In this document: positions 1 through 9,764 of the stretch, piece after piece
Layout: each line of letters opens with the position of its first letter
Numbering within the stretch: the stretch's first letter is position 1
Assembly (NCBI RefSeq): GCF_008298035.1
Contig: NZ_CP042910.1
Span: 3,053,001 to 3,117,000, forward strand
Direction of reading: 5' to 3'
From: Gimesia maris
Lineage (GTDB): Bacteria > Planctomycetota > Planctomycetia > Planctomycetales > Planctomycetaceae
Length of the DNA stretch: 64,000 nucleotides
Made by a program: the position numbers and the translations under genes
Notes under the pieces: model-generated
Databases searched by the model: none
What the model saw: only the letters and a program-made list of their open reading frames with translations
Told to the model about the DNA's origin: nothing

Positions 1-1
1 C

Positions 2-277
2 CCCCTGTCTACGCTGGTAGAGCAGGTCAGAATCGACACCCGACGCGAAGCATTAACCTATGCTTATGCTCGTTACTTCTGCCTGTACCTGCAACAGAAA
101 CGGCTCCTCTCGCCCTTTTATCGCAAGTTGAGAACCAGTCAGGAATACGATGACACCGGCGGGCAGACCTTAAGGCAACTCCTGAATATCAACGATCTGT
201 CCGATATTGATGAAGACTTCCGCCTCTGGCTCACCGGATTTCGCCAGCTAAAGACGCCGGCAGATACGTCCAGATAA
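2..277 (+). CDS. C-terminal end of a probable secreted peptidase-like protein (5' truncated)
   Basis: An open frame enters from the left edge and runs 91 codons to a TAA at 275-277. The start lies outside the window. The residues read like the end of the planctomycete DUF1570 (gluzincin/peptidase MA-like) proteins: an aromatic-rich helix (YAYARYFCLYL) is followed by SPFYRKLR, then a segment around TLRQLL and a final DEDFRLWL helix. In that family this tail follows the zinc-binding helices, which are not visible here. The family call is an inference from this short tail. The frame ends 130 bp before hemD, with no clear terminator between. Confidence 0.5.
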   Translation, partial: PLSTLVEQVRIDTRREALTYAYARYFCLYLQQKRLLSPFYRKLRTSQEYDDTGGQTLRQLLNINDLSDIDEDFRLWLTGFRQLKTPADTSR

Positions 278-407
278 CAGTACGTCCCGCTGCGAAAACC
301 GGCTTCTGGCGAAGAAAGCGATGTGAGGCTGTTTTCTGTGCTCCCCTGTCCGTCTATAATGGAATGGTTGTCTCTGAAGATCCTCTAATCACCTGTGAGC
401 GTTCGCT

Positions 408-1238
408 ATGAATCCATCCGCCTTAAACGTCTGCAGTTTCGAAAGTCGCAAAAGCGACGCCATGACCTCCCTGATTGAGCGTAACCAGGGGAACCCGACG
501 CTCGTGCATTCCATGGATGAAATTCCGCTGGAAGACAACGCGCAGGTGAAGTCGTTCTGCGAGAAACTGTTTCGAGGCGAGATTGATGTGATTGTTTTCA
601 TGACCGGTGTGGGAGCGACCGCCTTGCTGAATGCGGCAGAGCTTTACTTCCCGCGTGAGCAGGTTCTGGCTGCGTTCCGTAAAATTATTGTCGTGGTGCG
701 TGGTCCGAAACCAACGGTTGTACTGCGGAACTGGGAAGTTCCCATCCATTACTCAGCTCCGGAGCCCAATACCTGGCATGAGATCATTTCCGTATTAGAC
801 GATAAAAAGTTTTCTGTCACCGGCAAACATATCGCCGTTCAGGAATACGGGAAACCGGTTGAAGAATTTTATAAAGCACTGCGGAACCGTGGTGCCCAGG
901 TTTTGCCGATTGCCGTCTACCGCTGGGCCTTACCCGATGATACCAGCGGGCTCCGCAATGCCATTCATGCGACCATTCGTGGTGATTACAACGTGCTGAT
1001 GTTTACCAGCGCGCAGCAGATTACACACGTCCTGCAGATTGCCGAAGAAGAACAGGTCAAGGAAGACTGGTTACTGGCGGCGTCCAAAACGATGATTGCT
1101 TCGGTAGGTCCCGCCTGTACGGAAGCATTGCAGGAAGTGGGATTGCCTGTCGATTTTGAATCGAGCCCACCCAAAATGGGGCCGCTTGTGAAAGATGCGC
1201 TGCAGGCGGCTCCCGAAATTCTCTCTCGAAAAGGCTGA
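408..1238 (+). CDS. hemD: Uroporphyrinogen-III synthase
   Basis: Predicted cytosolic enzyme that closes hydroxymethylbilane to uroporphyrinogen III with inversion of ring D. The 276 residues match the usual HemD length and two-lobe organisation: an N-terminal lobe with [11 protein letters not shown] around residues 60-70, a linker near residue 130 and a second lobe containing [11 protein letters not shown]. HemD sequences diverge strongly, so the call also rests on context: hemE and hemY follow on the same strand, 125 and 43 bp apart, giving three steps of late heme synthesis in order. ATG 408 is the first ATG and gives a full-length product; the ribosome binding site is weak. Confidence 0.85.
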   Translation: MNPSALNVCSFESRKSDAMTSLIERNQGNPTLVHSMDEIPLEDNAQVKSFCEKLFRGEIDVIVFMTGVGATALLNAAELYFPREQVLAAFRKIIVVVRGPKPTVVLRNWEVPIHYSAPEPNTWHEIISVLDDKKFSVTGKHIAVQEYGKPVEEFYKALRNRGAQVLPIAVYRWALPDDTSGLRNAIHATIRGDYNVLMFTSAQQITHVLQIAEEEQVKEDWLLAASKTMIASVGPACTEALQEVGLPVDFESSPPKMGPLVKDALQAAPEILSRKG

Positions 1239-1363
1239 TTGACTCACCTGGCTTTCCTCTGTTTCCGGGAAACTCCGCGGCGCTGAATTTCAGTTCGCGG
1301 GGAATCCTGTTAGAATCACCTCACATCGCAGAATACCCAATATTAGTAACCGAAAGAAGAAAC

Positions 1364-2422
1364 ATGGATGCCCCCATGGCCGAGACCGCCCGCTATCAGA
1401 ACAGTCGATTCATGAAAGCGGTCCGCCGCGAACCCGTTGATACGACACCCATCTGGATCATGCGTCAGGCGGGTCGTTATCTACCCGAATACATGGAAGT
1501 TCGTAACAAGGTGACTTTCATTGAGCTCTGTAAAACACCTGCACTGGCTGCCGAAGTCACACTCACCGCACAGCGCGTGCTCGGCGTTGACGCCGCGATC
1601 CTGTTTGCCGATCTCCTGCCGATCCTTGAACCAATGGGGCTCGACCTGGAATACCTGAAAGGGGAAGGCCCGGTCATACATAATCCGATCCAGGATGCAT
1701 CCCAGGTCGACCGGCTGACCGATATTGCCGACATGGACTGCCTCGACTTCGTCTTCCAGGCGGTCAAACTGATTCGCGCCGATCTGCCCGCTGACATTCC
1801 CCTGCTCGGCTTTGCCGGCTGTCCCTTCACACTGGCCAGTTATGCCATCGAAGGGGGCAGTTCCAAAAACTACCGCCGCACCAAACAGATGATGTATAAC
1901 GACCCCTCCGCCTGGAACGCGTTGATGAATCGTTTTGTGGATAACCTGATCGTCTACCTGCAGCGTCAGATCGCCGCCGGATGTCAGGCTGTGCAGATCT
2001 TCGACAGCTGGGCAGGTTGTCTGTCTCCCGAAGACTATCAGCAGTATGTGCAACCTTACACAGCGAAACTCGTCGCAGGAGTACAGGATCATGCCCCCGT
2101 CATCAATTTTCTGACCGGTAATCCTGCGTTGCTCGGCTTGCAGCGTCAGGCCGGCGGTCAGGTGTTCGGCGTGGACTGGCGCATCAATCTGTCTGATGCC
2201 TGGGAGATCTTCGGATCCGATGTCGCCATTCAGGGGAATATGGACCCGATTGTCCTCTACGCCGAATTACCGGTTCTCAAACAGAAAGCGAAAGCCGTTC
2301 TGGATGCCGCCGCGGGCCGCAATGGTCACATTTTCAATCTGGGACATGGTGTCATGCCCGACATGAATCCCGATCATGTCAAAGCCCTTGTAGAAATGGT
2401 CCACGAACTGGGAACCCGATAA
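1364..2422 (+). CDS. hemE: Uroporphyrinogen decarboxylase
   Basis: Decarboxylates the four acetate side chains of uroporphyrinogen III to give coproporphyrinogen III in the cytosol. The 352-residue product has the family signature [15 protein letters not shown] near residues 29-43, the invariant aspartate in AILFADLLP, the [16 protein letters not shown] segment around residues 148-163, and the C-terminal GNMDP and NLGHGVMPD motifs. Length and motifs are those of a complete enzyme. A possible second start (MAETARY) lies five codons downstream; ATG 1364 follows a purine stretch (gaaagaagaaac) and is preferred. It sits between hemD and hemY and is probably co-transcribed with them. Confidence 0.97.
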   Translation: MDAPMAETARYQNSRFMKAVRREPVDTTPIWIMRQAGRYLPEYMEVRNKVTFIELCKTPALAAEVTLTAQRVLGVDAAILFADLLPILEPMGLDLEYLKGEGPVIHNPIQDASQVDRLTDIADMDCLDFVFQAVKLIRADLPADIPLLGFAGCPFTLASYAIEGGSSKNYRRTKQMMYNDPSAWNALMNRFVDNLIVYLQRQIAAGCQAVQIFDSWAGCLSPEDYQQYVQPYTAKLVAGVQDHAPVINFLTGNPALLGLQRQAGGQVFGVDWRINLSDAWEIFGSDVAIQGNMDPIVLYAELPVLKQKAKAVLDAAAGRNGHIFNLGHGVMPDMNPDHVKALVEMVHELGTR

Positions 2423-2465
2423 CCTGCCTGCCCTGTGAACCCTGTCTATTCAGATCGAGTCCGTT

Positions 2466-3926
2466 ATGAATCAGTCTGCACCCGCAAAACGAATCGCAGT
2501 GGTTGGCGGCGGAATTACCGGCCTGTCTGCGGCATTCCATCTGCAGGAGCTGGCGCAGGAAAAGAATCAGCCTGTTGAAGTCACGCTGTTCGAATCACAA
2601 CCGGAAGCCGGCGGCTGGATTGGCACAATCAGTCAGGATGGCTACCGGATCGACACCGGCGCGGATATGTTTATTACGAACAAACCCGCGGCGATTGAAC
2701 TCTGCCAGCGACTCGGTCTCGAAGATCAGCTGATTTCCACCAATCAACAGTATCGCGGCGCTCTGATTCTCAAAGACGGCACACCGGTTCCCGTGCCTCT
2801 GGGTTTTGAACTGATGACGCCTTCCCGGATTCTTCCCATGTTGAAGACTCCCCTGCTTAGCCCGATCGGAAAACTGCGGATGGGGCTCGAATACTTTCTC
2901 CCCCGTCGCACGAGTGAGTCAGGTTTAGACGCAGACGACGAAAGTCTCGCACAGTTTGTTACCCGTCGCTTCGGCAGGGAAGCGTTGACGCGGCTGATTC
3001 AGCCACTGGTTGCCGGCATTTATACTTCCGATCCGGAGAAGCTGAGTCTGCGGGCGACGTTACCTCGTTTTCTTGATATGGAACGCGATCATCGCAGTCT
3101 GATCAAGGCAATTCGCAAGCAGAAGAAACAGACCAAATCTGCCGACGCCACGGGCGCGCGATACGGATTGTTTGCCGCTTTCAAAGAGGGAATGCAGACG
3201 TTGATTCGCACGCTCGCCGATCGGGTTTCCTCCACAGGGACGATACTCTACGAACATCGCGTGACGCATGTCGCTGCCGCAGATTCGGGCTATGATCTGA
3301 CGATTGAATCTACCGTTGAAACGCAGACGCAGCATTTTGACGCGGTTCTTCTCACCACGGCGGCACCACAGGCGGGGCAGATGCTTGAGGCATACGCTCC
3401 CGTGCTGTCAGGACTGCTGAAACAGATCGAATACGCTTCGACTGCGATTCAGGTCAGCGTGTATCGCCAGGAGAATATTAAACATCCTCTGCACGCCTTT
3501 GGTCTGGTGATCCCTGCAGCCGAGCAGCGGAAAATATTCGCGGTTGCGTTCGCCAGCCGCAAATTTCCCGGGCGGGCACCGGAAGGTTGTGTGCAGTTGC
3601 GGACCTTTGTTGGTGGTGCGATGCAGCCTGAACTGCTGGAGCACTCGGATGACGAATTGAACGCGATTGTGAATCAGGAACTGGCCGACATTCTCGGCGT
3701 ATCCGGCGAACCGATCTTTTCAAAGCTGCTTCGTCACAACCAGTCGATGCCGCAATACCATCTGGGGCATCTGCAGTTGGTCGAACGGATTGAACAGTCA
3801 GCCGCGACTTTAGCGGGACTGGAACTGGCAGGCAACGCGTATCGTGGCGTCGGTATTCCGGACTGCATTCACAGTGCCGAACAGGCGGCCGAACGCTTGC
3901 TGGTGGACCTTACTGCACGCGTTTAA
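2466..3926 (+). CDS. hemY: Protoporphyrinogen oxidase, FAD-dependent HemY type
   Basis: Flavoprotein that oxidises protoporphyrinogen IX or coproporphyrinogen III in late heme synthesis. The N-terminus has the dinucleotide-binding loop VVGGGITGLSAAFHL (residues 12-26) followed by an acidic residue after a second beta strand (TLFESQPEAGGW). The middle contains the conserved RFGREALTRLIQPLVAGIYTSDP block, and the end has the second flavin contact (LAGNAYRGVGIPDCI). At 486 residues it is a normal full-length member of this family (named hemY or hemG in different genomes). It starts 43 bp after hemE. Its last 17 bases overlap the tail of the convergent sulfatase gene, so the two transcripts run into each other. 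Confidence 0.93.
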   Translation: MNQSAPAKRIAVVGGGITGLSAAFHLQELAQEKNQPVEVTLFESQPEAGGWIGTISQDGYRIDTGADMFITNKPAAIELCQRLGLEDQLISTNQQYRGALILKDGTPVPVPLGFELMTPSRILPMLKTPLLSPIGKLRMGLEYFLPRRTSESGLDADDESLAQFVTRRFGREALTRLIQPLVAGIYTSDPEKLSLRATLPRFLDMERDHRSLIKAIRKQKKQTKSADATGARYGLFAAFKEGMQTLIRTLADRVSSTGTILYEHRVTHVAAADSGYDLTIESTVETQTQHFDAVLLTTAAPQAGQMLEAYAPVLSGLLKQIEYASTAIQVSVYRQENIKHPLHAFGLVIPAAEQRKIFAVAFASRKFPGRAPEGCVQLRTFVGGAMQPELLEHSDDELNAIVNQELADILGVSGEPIFSKLLRHNQSMPQYHLGHLQLVERIEQSAATLAGLELAGNAYRGVGIPDCIHSAEQAAERLLVDLTARV

Positions 3927-5709
3927 GTTCGAAACCCTTCACGTCCAGTAGTTCAGAACCGGGCTTTTTGACTCCAGTCAGCGTGAGGTTGCAGTTTCCT
4001 TTTTTGAGAGTGAATGTTCCCAGTTTGATCTTGGCCCAGTCCTTACTCATGTAGTTGTCCGATTGTTCGACGCGATCCTGGTTGCCGATTTTTGGTGGAT
4101 CGTGTGGTTCTGAAATCGTTGCGTTCAGTGTTTGATCATGCACACGAGCCTGCACTTCACAACCGACATCCTCTGCGCGGCAGGTATATTTGAGTGTGGC
4201 CTCATAGGTGCCCGGCTGCAGCACATCCAGGTGCCAGACGACGGACGCATTGGAGTCGGTCCAGTCTTCAATCCAGCTGTTGGCATAACCGTTGTGTCCA
4301 TTGCCGCTGTAGTTGATCCCCTGGCCTGCTTCAGGAAACAGGAACGATTCATTCGCCGGCAGTGATGTGAATTGTTCTTTGGGGTGACCTGCGGGAATCG
4401 GTATCGGTTCGAAGCCTGCCTGTGAGACATCTTTGAACCAGTCTCTGTAAGCGGCACTCAGATCTTTGATGACAGCGGGATGTGCTTCTATGACGTTCTG
4501 TTTTTGTGACGGATCGGCCTGCATGTCATACAGACTCCATTTGCCCCGTTCGTAAGCGGCCCGCCAGCGATCGGTACGCACCGAACCGTTGGGCAGTTCA
4601 TCGTCCGGAATTGAATTGCGAAACAGTCGATCCGAAAACAGCATACGCTGCGGCCAGTCTTTGTTCGATTTATTTGTCAGCAGCGGTACCAGGCTTTTAC
4701 CATCCAAAGGTTGATCAGCGGTATTTTCAACACTGCATAATTCCAACAGTGTCGGCAGAATATCAATGTGTGCGGCGATTGGTTTCACGACGGTTCCCGC
4801 TTTGATTTTACCCGGATAGCGGACAAACAGGGGGACCCGGATTCCGCCTTCGTGGATCGATCCTTTTCTCCCTCGCATGTTGCCGTTATAGCGATTACTG
4901 TTGGGCCCGTTGTCGGTCAGAAACAGGACGATCGTGTTGTCGCTCAGTTTCAGATCATCGAGTGTCTGCATCAACCGTCCCAGATTGTCGTCCACACATT
5001 CGACCATCGCATACGCGCAGCGGGCCTTGTCATCCAGTCCTTTATTTGCGTACTTGTCCCAGTACTTTTCGGGAACGATCCAGGGAGAATGCGGTGCGTT
5101 ATAAGGGACGTAGCAGAAGAATGGCTGGTCCTTGTTCTGTTTGATGAAATCAATCGCGCGGTCGGTCAGCACATCGGTGATGTAACCTTCCGTCTTGACC
5201 GGCTGTTTGTTGTGTTCCAGATTGGTATCGAAATAACGGTTCCAGTGACCGCCACAGAAACCGAAGAATTCGTCGAAGCCCTGTCCGTTGGGATGCATGG
5301 GGTAATGCCGACCATTATGCCACTTGCCGAAGGCCCCGGTTTTGTAGCCGGCCGCTTTGAACATTTCGGCGATCGTGGTCTCTTCGGCTCGCATGTTTTC
5401 AAAGCCACGCGTCACGCCATGCACGCCGGTTCGCAGACTGTAGCGACCTGTCAGCAATGACGATCGTGTGGGGGCACAGACGGGTGAGACATAGAACCGT
5501 TCGAACCGTGCGCCCTGTGATGCCAGCAGATCCTGTTGAGGCGTTTCGATCAGTGGATTGTCATGCGAGCGGACATCCCCCCAGCCCTGGTCGTCGGTCA
5601 TGATCAACAGCACGTTGGGACGTTCCGCCGCCTGCAGGAACGAACCACGACTCAAGATCAGTGTTAATACAAATAGCAGGGCCAAATTCAGAAGGAGCGT
5701 GCGTCTCAT
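3910..5709 (-). CDS. Secreted arylsulfatase with C-terminal beta-sandwich domain
   Basis: Predicted exported type I sulfatase that hydrolyses a sulfate ester, probably on algal or other sulfated polysaccharide; the substrate is not readable from sequence. A signal peptide occupies about residues 1-27 (hydrophobic LALLFVLTLILS). Metal-binding TDDQGWGD follows, then the formylglycine site CAPTRSSLLTGR with Cys78 as the residue to be modified. DNGPNSNR and the Lys/His substrate region are also present. Residues from about 460 to the end form a separate domain resembling carbohydrate-binding beta-sandwich tails of planctomycete sulfatases. Its 3' end overlaps hemY by 17 bp. No sulfatase-modifying enzyme is seen nearby. 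Confidence 0.93.
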   Translation of the reverse strand: MRRTLLLNLALLFVLTLILSRGSFLQAAERPNVLLIMTDDQGWGDVRSHDNPLIETPQQDLLASQGARFERFYVSPVCAPTRSSLLTGRYSLRTGVHGVTRGFENMRAEETTIAEMFKAAGYKTGAFGKWHNGRHYPMHPNGQGFDEFFGFCGGHWNRYFDTNLEHNKQPVKTEGYITDVLTDRAIDFIKQNKDQPFFCYVPYNAPHSPWIVPEKYWDKYANKGLDDKARCAYAMVECVDDNLGRLMQTLDDLKLSDNTIVLFLTDNGPNSNRYNGNMRGRKGSIHEGGIRVPLFVRYPGKIKAGTVVKPIAAHIDILPTLLELCSVENTADQPLDGKSLVPLLTNKSNKDWPQRMLFSDRLFRNSIPDDELPNGSVRTDRWRAAYERGKWSLYDMQADPSQKQNVIEAHPAVIKDLSAAYRDWFKDVSQAGFEPIPIPAGHPKEQFTSLPANESFLFPEAGQGINYSGNGHNGYANSWIEDWTDSNASVVWHLDVLQPGTYEATLKYTCRAEDVGCEVQARVHDQTLNATISEPHDPPKIGNQDRVEQSDNYMSKDWAKIKLGTFTLKKGNCNLTLTGVKKPGSELLDVKGFELKRVQ

Positions 5710-5746
5710 GATGAAATCAATGTCCTCAATGATCAGATTAGAGCGT

Positions 5747-5780
5747 CGGGTGGCACTGTCGGCTTGCCCGACAGTGAAAA
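5747..5780. repeat. Hairpin repeat, family 1 copy A
   Basis: A 9-bp perfect stem (CACTGTCGG at 5754-5762 with CCGACAGTG at 5768-5776) encloses the loop CTTGC. It lies in the 138-bp gap between two minus-strand genes. It is followed by an A run on the plus strand, so on the transcribed minus strand the T run precedes the stem, and it is not a textbook terminator for the DUF1598 gene. The same core (CGGCTTGCCCG with flanking GGGTG and AGTG) recurs in the opposite orientation near 14351-14391 and 14569-14609, so it is taken as a dispersed repeat. Confidence 0.5.
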
Positions 5781-5847
5781 AACAGGGCAGACTTCAGCTT
5801 AGAATTCAACCGGATTCATTCCAGTAGACCGAATCGGCAATGCACAG

Positions 5848-7287
5848 TCAATCCCACCACCAGCGAGCGGGTTGCTGCTGGTCCCGTTTACTGACAGAGG
5901 ACTGTTTTTCTTCCAGTGACATATCGCGGCTCACCTGGAACGCGGTCTGGTTCAAAACCGAGCGGGCATTGATGGTGACTCCCCCGCCTACCAGGCAGAT
6001 CATCAACCGCCCTGCCTTCTTGTAATTCATCGCCGTGGGGACCTGTTTGGGAATATTTCCTTCGGGGACCAGTTCGCTTGATGCGGATGAAAACAGTGAG
6101 TGTCGCCAGTCGATCTGTTTGTCCAGGCGTTCCCGATGGATCAGCGCCGCCAGAACCGTCAGGTCGGTAATCGACTGCAGTTCGGCGAACGTGGGATGCA
6201 GGTCGGCCAGCTTCGCAAAATTCTTCGTAAACTGCTGGGCATACTTTGTAGTCGAAACCCTGGTCTGGGCGGCATCGGTGCGTTGACCAGCAGAATTCAC
6301 GAATTCTTCCTGCGACATCATCTGCAGTCGCTGTCCGGCGAACTGAAACGCATCCCTGTCGGCTGTCGTTGTGAAAGCATCGTACAGAGGTGTGAACCAC
6401 CAGCGCTGCGTGCTGTTTCCGCCGCCTCGGAGCGTTGACAGATGACTTTTGATTTCACGGATTCCCGAGGGTTCGAGGCCGATGGAAATCCGTTTGAGCA
6501 TATAGTCGGCCTCGACAAGGATGCGGGCGTAATGCGAGCCGGCAGGCACCCCGGTGACCGAGACATCCTGCATGCCCAGGATCTGTGCCATGGTTTTGAA
6601 GCGAATGGCGGCGGTGGCAGCGGAAGATGCGTTATTCGTACGCCGAATATATTCATTCATCTTCGCCAGGTTGTCGGGCTTCGCATCGAATGAACAACCG
6701 GTGATCAGCCCGCGATCCTGTGACTGAAACGCGACGACCAGGTCATCCAGTCGAATGGGGGGCCGCCCTGTATCGACGCCGACCACCCGGTTCTGCGCAT
6801 TGGCGGCGAAGCCTTCCGCGGGACCGGCGATGATCAGGTCATTGTGCTCGCGATCAACGAACAGATAATCAATCCGCGTCAGTCCCGCCAGATACAAAAC
6901 CTCGGGAGGCAGCGGTTCGTTTTTCGTTTGGTATTCCTGACAGACCTTTTCCAGTTGGACCAGTGAGATCTTGCGAAATTCCGACTTGCGATTCACGTCG
7001 GCGGGCAGTGCTTCCGCGGCGAGTGCCTGCAGTCGCCGTTGATTTAACTGGCTGCTGTTCTGCGTCACCCGAAACGGCGCGGCGATTACGCCGTCCGCAT
7101 CAATGGTGATGCCGCCCGCATTCTGGTTATTGTTATTGTTGCCGTTCTGGTTATTTCCGCCGTTGTTGTTGCCCCCATTGTTGGTCTGTGCCAGACCAGC
7201 TGCGCAGAAAGAGAACAGCAGACAGAGGCTTGCTATCGTGCGCACGATGTTGTTTCGATGGGGGATGAGAGAGAGGCCTTTCATCAA
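5848..7287 (-). CDS. Secreted DUF1598-type planctomycete protein
   Basis: A 479-residue exported protein of unknown function. The N-terminus has a signal peptide (hydrophobic IASLCLLFSFCAAGLA, cleavage near residue 33) followed by a low-complexity Asn/Gly stretch of about 25 residues that looks like a flexible linker. The main domain, about residues 60-440, contains LYLAGLTRIDYLFVD, a GPAEGF segment and paired elements such as GSHYARILVEADYMLKRISIGLEP. This pattern matches the planctomycete-specific DUF1598 family as I know it. The C-terminus ends in a tryptophan cluster. No catalytic motif can be named. It lies 138 bp upstream of the sulfatase on the same strand, with a hairpin repeat between, so co-transcription is uncertain. 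Confidence 0.75.
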   Translation of the reverse strand: MMKGLSLIPHRNNIVRTIASLCLLFSFCAAGLAQTNNGGNNNGGNNQNGNNNNNQNAGGITIDADGVIAAPFRVTQNSSQLNQRRLQALAAEALPADVNRKSEFRKISLVQLEKVCQEYQTKNEPLPPEVLYLAGLTRIDYLFVDREHNDLIIAGPAEGFAANAQNRVVGVDTGRPPIRLDDLVVAFQSQDRGLITGCSFDAKPDNLAKMNEYIRRTNNASSAATAAIRFKTMAQILGMQDVSVTGVPAGSHYARILVEADYMLKRISIGLEPSGIREIKSHLSTLRGGGNSTQRWWFTPLYDAFTTTADRDAFQFAGQRLQMMSQEEFVNSAGQRTDAAQTRVSTTKYAQQFTKNFAKLADLHPTFAELQSITDLTVLAALIHRERLDKQIDWRHSLFSSASSELVPEGNIPKQVPTAMNYKKAGRLMICLVGGGVTINARSVLNQTAFQVSRDMSLEEKQSSVSKRDQQQPARWWWD

Positions 7288-7516
7288 TCAACGCTTTCCG
7301 CCCCGAGAGGCTGTCAGAAAATGCGGCCCGCAGATTAAAGATGACATCTGCCATTCTAGCAGGGCAAGCAGGCGGGAGGCAGGACTTTTCCGGTATTCTG
7401 AATCAGTTTCCAGTAGATTCCGATAGCCTCTGTGACTCGCTGGGTTCAGAAACGATGGTTAATGTAGTAGCGTATACTGTGTTTTATTTACTTGCTGAAT
7501 TAAATTGAGAAATGAT

Positions 7517-8239
7517 ATGGCATTGGTTACTGAAATCAGACTCTGGCATCAGCAGTATGTGGCTGCCCGGGAGGATGCAGCTCAATTGGCTCAACTGGTC
7601 AATCATTCTTTCGAGCAATGCCGTCAGGCACTGGTGATGCTGGAAGAGCGCCTGGCAGAACTCGGCTATCCGGTGGCCTCTTTGATTCTGCAGCCTGAAG
7701 CAGAACAGGAATCGCGTATCTCACACATCGAAACAATAACGCAGCGCGAGGTTCCGGCCGTCCTCAAACAATTGTGGCGAACCCTGGGAGGGATCTCTTT
7801 CATTGATGTGGACGACTACTCGCATTGTGAATTCTGGGGCCGACTGGGAATCGAAGGAGCACACGGATTCTGTGACGGTGTCTATGTCGATGCCTGTAGT
7901 CAGGAGTGGCTGGATTATACCGTGGAAGATTTCGAAGCCTGTCAGTCAGACAATACTGTTTCGGAATTCCTCTATTCGTTTGCCCCTGATGGATATCACA
8001 AAGACGATATTTCCGGAGGCGATCCCTATGGTCTGCGGGGAGAAGGCTGGCTGGCAGAGGTGGTCTTTTTTTCCTGGTCCGGAAAGCGGGTTCCGGAGAG
8101 TGCCCCTGCTTTTCCACTGGATCTATTAGGATATCTGCGGACATCAATTCTGGAATGTGGCGGTTTTTCAGGATTATTGGGACATCCAAAATTTGAACCC
8201 ATTCGCGAAAAACTGGTAGCGGGGCTGCCTCTCTTCTGA
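7517..8239 (+). CDS. SUKH (SMI1/KNR4)-like protein
   Basis: A 240-residue cytosolic protein. Residues about 60-190 resemble the SMI1/KNR4 (SUKH) superfamily: the helix VPAVLKQLWRTLGGISFID is followed by alternating strands with DDY, the acidic segment YHKDDISGGDPYG and VVFFSWSGKR. SUKH proteins often act as immunity proteins against polymorphic or contact-dependent toxins, but no toxin gene adjoins this one, so that role is inference. An in-frame TTG at 7505 would add four residues; ATG 7517 was chosen because it follows a purine-rich gagaaatgat stretch and is the first ATG in frame. The gene is 92 bp upstream of an esterase on the same strand. Confidence 0.5.
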   Translation: MALVTEIRLWHQQYVAAREDAAQLAQLVNHSFEQCRQALVMLEERLAELGYPVASLILQPEAEQESRISHIETITQREVPAVLKQLWRTLGGISFIDVDDYSHCEFWGRLGIEGAHGFCDGVYVDACSQEWLDYTVEDFEACQSDNTVSEFLYSFAPDGYHKDDISGGDPYGLRGEGWLAEVVFFSWSGKRVPESAPAFPLDLLGYLRTSILECGGFSGLLGHPKFEPIREKLVAGLPLF

Positions 8240-8331
8240 TTAAATGGTGGATGACGCCGATTTGATCAAAGTGTGAATTCAACGGGCGGTTATTTTCAAC
8301 TCTGAAATCAATCTGGAAAAAGAGCAATACA

Positions 8332-9405
8332 ATGACACGTATCTCCCTGAAACATGCTGGTATTCGTCTGCTTGTGTTGAGTACTGTGATCGCGGTTACC
8401 TGTCCCGGGTGGGCCGATGAAAAGCCTTCAGCGGATGAACGGCTGCAGAAACTGTTGAAACGTTTTCCCGACGCCGACAAAAATAAAGACGGTAAACTGA
8501 CGCGGGAAGAGGTGCAGGAATTTCGCCAGAAGCGTCAGAGACCCCGGGACGCAAGTGCAGAGCCGACACATGCAAATGTGAAGTATGGTAAACACGAACG
8601 GAACGTACTGGACTTTTATCAGGCGGAGTCAGATACGCCGACCCCACTCGTGATTTACATTCATGGTGGCGGTTTCGTAGGCGGCAGCAAAAAAATGAAT
8701 CCGCGGCTGGTCCAGAATTATCATAATGCGGGGATGAGTGTGGCTGCGATTCACTATCGCTTTATTGACGGCGAAGATATCCTGCTCCCCGAGCCTCAGC
8801 GTGACGGAGCCCGGGCCGTGCAGTTCCTGCGGAGCAATACGAAAGAGTGGAATATCGACCCGAAACGTGTTGCCTGTTATGGGGGTTCCGCCGGCGCGGG
8901 GATTTCGATGTGGATTGGTTTTCACGATGATCTGGCAGAACCGGACAGTCAGGACCCTGTCGAACGCGAGTCCACCCGCATCCAGGCCATCGGCACGATC
9001 GGCGGTCAGAGCACCTATGATCCGATTAAAATCAAAGCGCTGGTGGGTGGACGGGCCTGGGAACATCCTTCCATCTTCAAAGCGTACGGCGTGACGACTG
9101 CCGAAGAAGCATTGAACCCGACGGCGGAACAGCAGAAACGCTACGATGAGTCGTCTGCGATCACGCATCTGACCAAAGACGATCCGGCATTGTACATGAT
9201 CTACAGCGAAGCCGACGGCCCCCTGCCCGCCAATGCGCGGCCCGGCCAGGGTATTCATCACCCCAACTTCGGCCGAGACCTGGTCAAGAAGATGAACGAG
9301 CTGGGTATCGAAAACGTCTTCGTCTACACCGGCGACAACAAAAGCGGCGCCTCCCCCCAGGCAATGCTGGAGTTCTTTCAAAAGCAGTTCGCGAAGGTGA
9401 AGTAG
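8332..9405 (+). CDS. Secreted alpha/beta-hydrolase (esterase) with N-terminal EF-hand
   Basis: Predicted exported serine esterase of the BD-FAE/carboxylesterase type. A signal peptide covers about residues 1-28. Next comes one canonical EF-hand loop, DKNKDGKLTREE, with Ca2+ ligands at positions 1, 3, 5 and 12. The hydrolase domain follows: oxyanion motif HGGGF, nucleophile elbow GGSAG (the Ser) near residue 187, and probable Asp and His near the C-terminus (EADGPLPAN; GIHHPNFG). Likely substrates are acylated sugars, but that is not shown by sequence. Calcium-binding EF-hand loops are common in secreted planctomycete proteins. The gene ends 2 bp before the end of a convergent gene. Confidence 0.85.
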   Translation: MTRISLKHAGIRLLVLSTVIAVTCPGWADEKPSADERLQKLLKRFPDADKNKDGKLTREEVQEFRQKRQRPRDASAEPTHANVKYGKHERNVLDFYQAESDTPTPLVIYIHGGGFVGGSKKMNPRLVQNYHNAGMSVAAIHYRFIDGEDILLPEPQRDGARAVQFLRSNTKEWNIDPKRVACYGGSAGAGISMWIGFHDDLAEPDSQDPVERESTRIQAIGTIGGQSTYDPIKIKALVGGRAWEHPSIFKAYGVTTAEEALNPTAEQQKRYDESSAITHLTKDDPALYMIYSEADGPLPANARPGQGIHHPNFGRDLVKKMNELGIENVFVYTGDNKSGASPQAMLEFFQKQFAKVK

Positions 9406-9407
9406 GG

Positions 9408-9764
9408 TTAATTTCTTTGCGAACGAGACCAGTGCACACGGCTATGATGGTCGATCAGCAGGGCTTCACCCGATTCGTAGACGAATATGGAATCCTGTGA
9501 CTGGCCAAAGAAAGTGATTCCGTTAAGTCGTTCGCAGATGGTGTTTGTTGAACAGACAAATGGAGGGTATTCTTCAATTGACCATGCAGTATGTCCCAAG
9601 GCATCGGGAACCACGACGGCGCGACCACTGGGATTCAGGCTGGTATGGGTGAGTAATCGTTTGTAAATCTCGGTTGCATTCCCTGCCAGTCCCCCCTTGT
9701 TCGGATAAACCATAGTCAGGATCATCAGGATGACGAAAAAGATCGCAGGAATAATCAGCGGCAT
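9408..9764 (-). CDS. Small membrane-anchored hypothetical protein
   Basis: A 118-residue frame. It starts with a single strong membrane helix (PLIIPAIFFVILMILTMVY) and then a soluble part with no family I recognise. The start is set at ATG 9764 because the frame upstream of it reads like non-coding residues. It overlaps the 9574-9900 frame by about 190 bp in another phase. Two readings fit: a short overlapping gene, or the second half of a gene whose first half is the upstream frame, joined by a frameshift near 9770-9790. The protein-like character changes from one frame to the other about there, which favours the second reading. Its end lies 2 bp from the esterase stop (convergent). Confidence 0.45.
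   Translation of the reverse strand: MPLIIPAIFFVILMILTMVYPNKGGLAGNATEIYKRLLTHTSLNPSGRAVVVPDALGHTAWSIEEYPPFVCSTNTICERLNGITFFGQSQDSIFVYESGEALLIDHHSRVHWSRSQRN

Noticed and set aside
5747-5780. Terminator for the DUF1598 gene
   Set aside because: On the transcribed strand the T run precedes the stem instead of following it.
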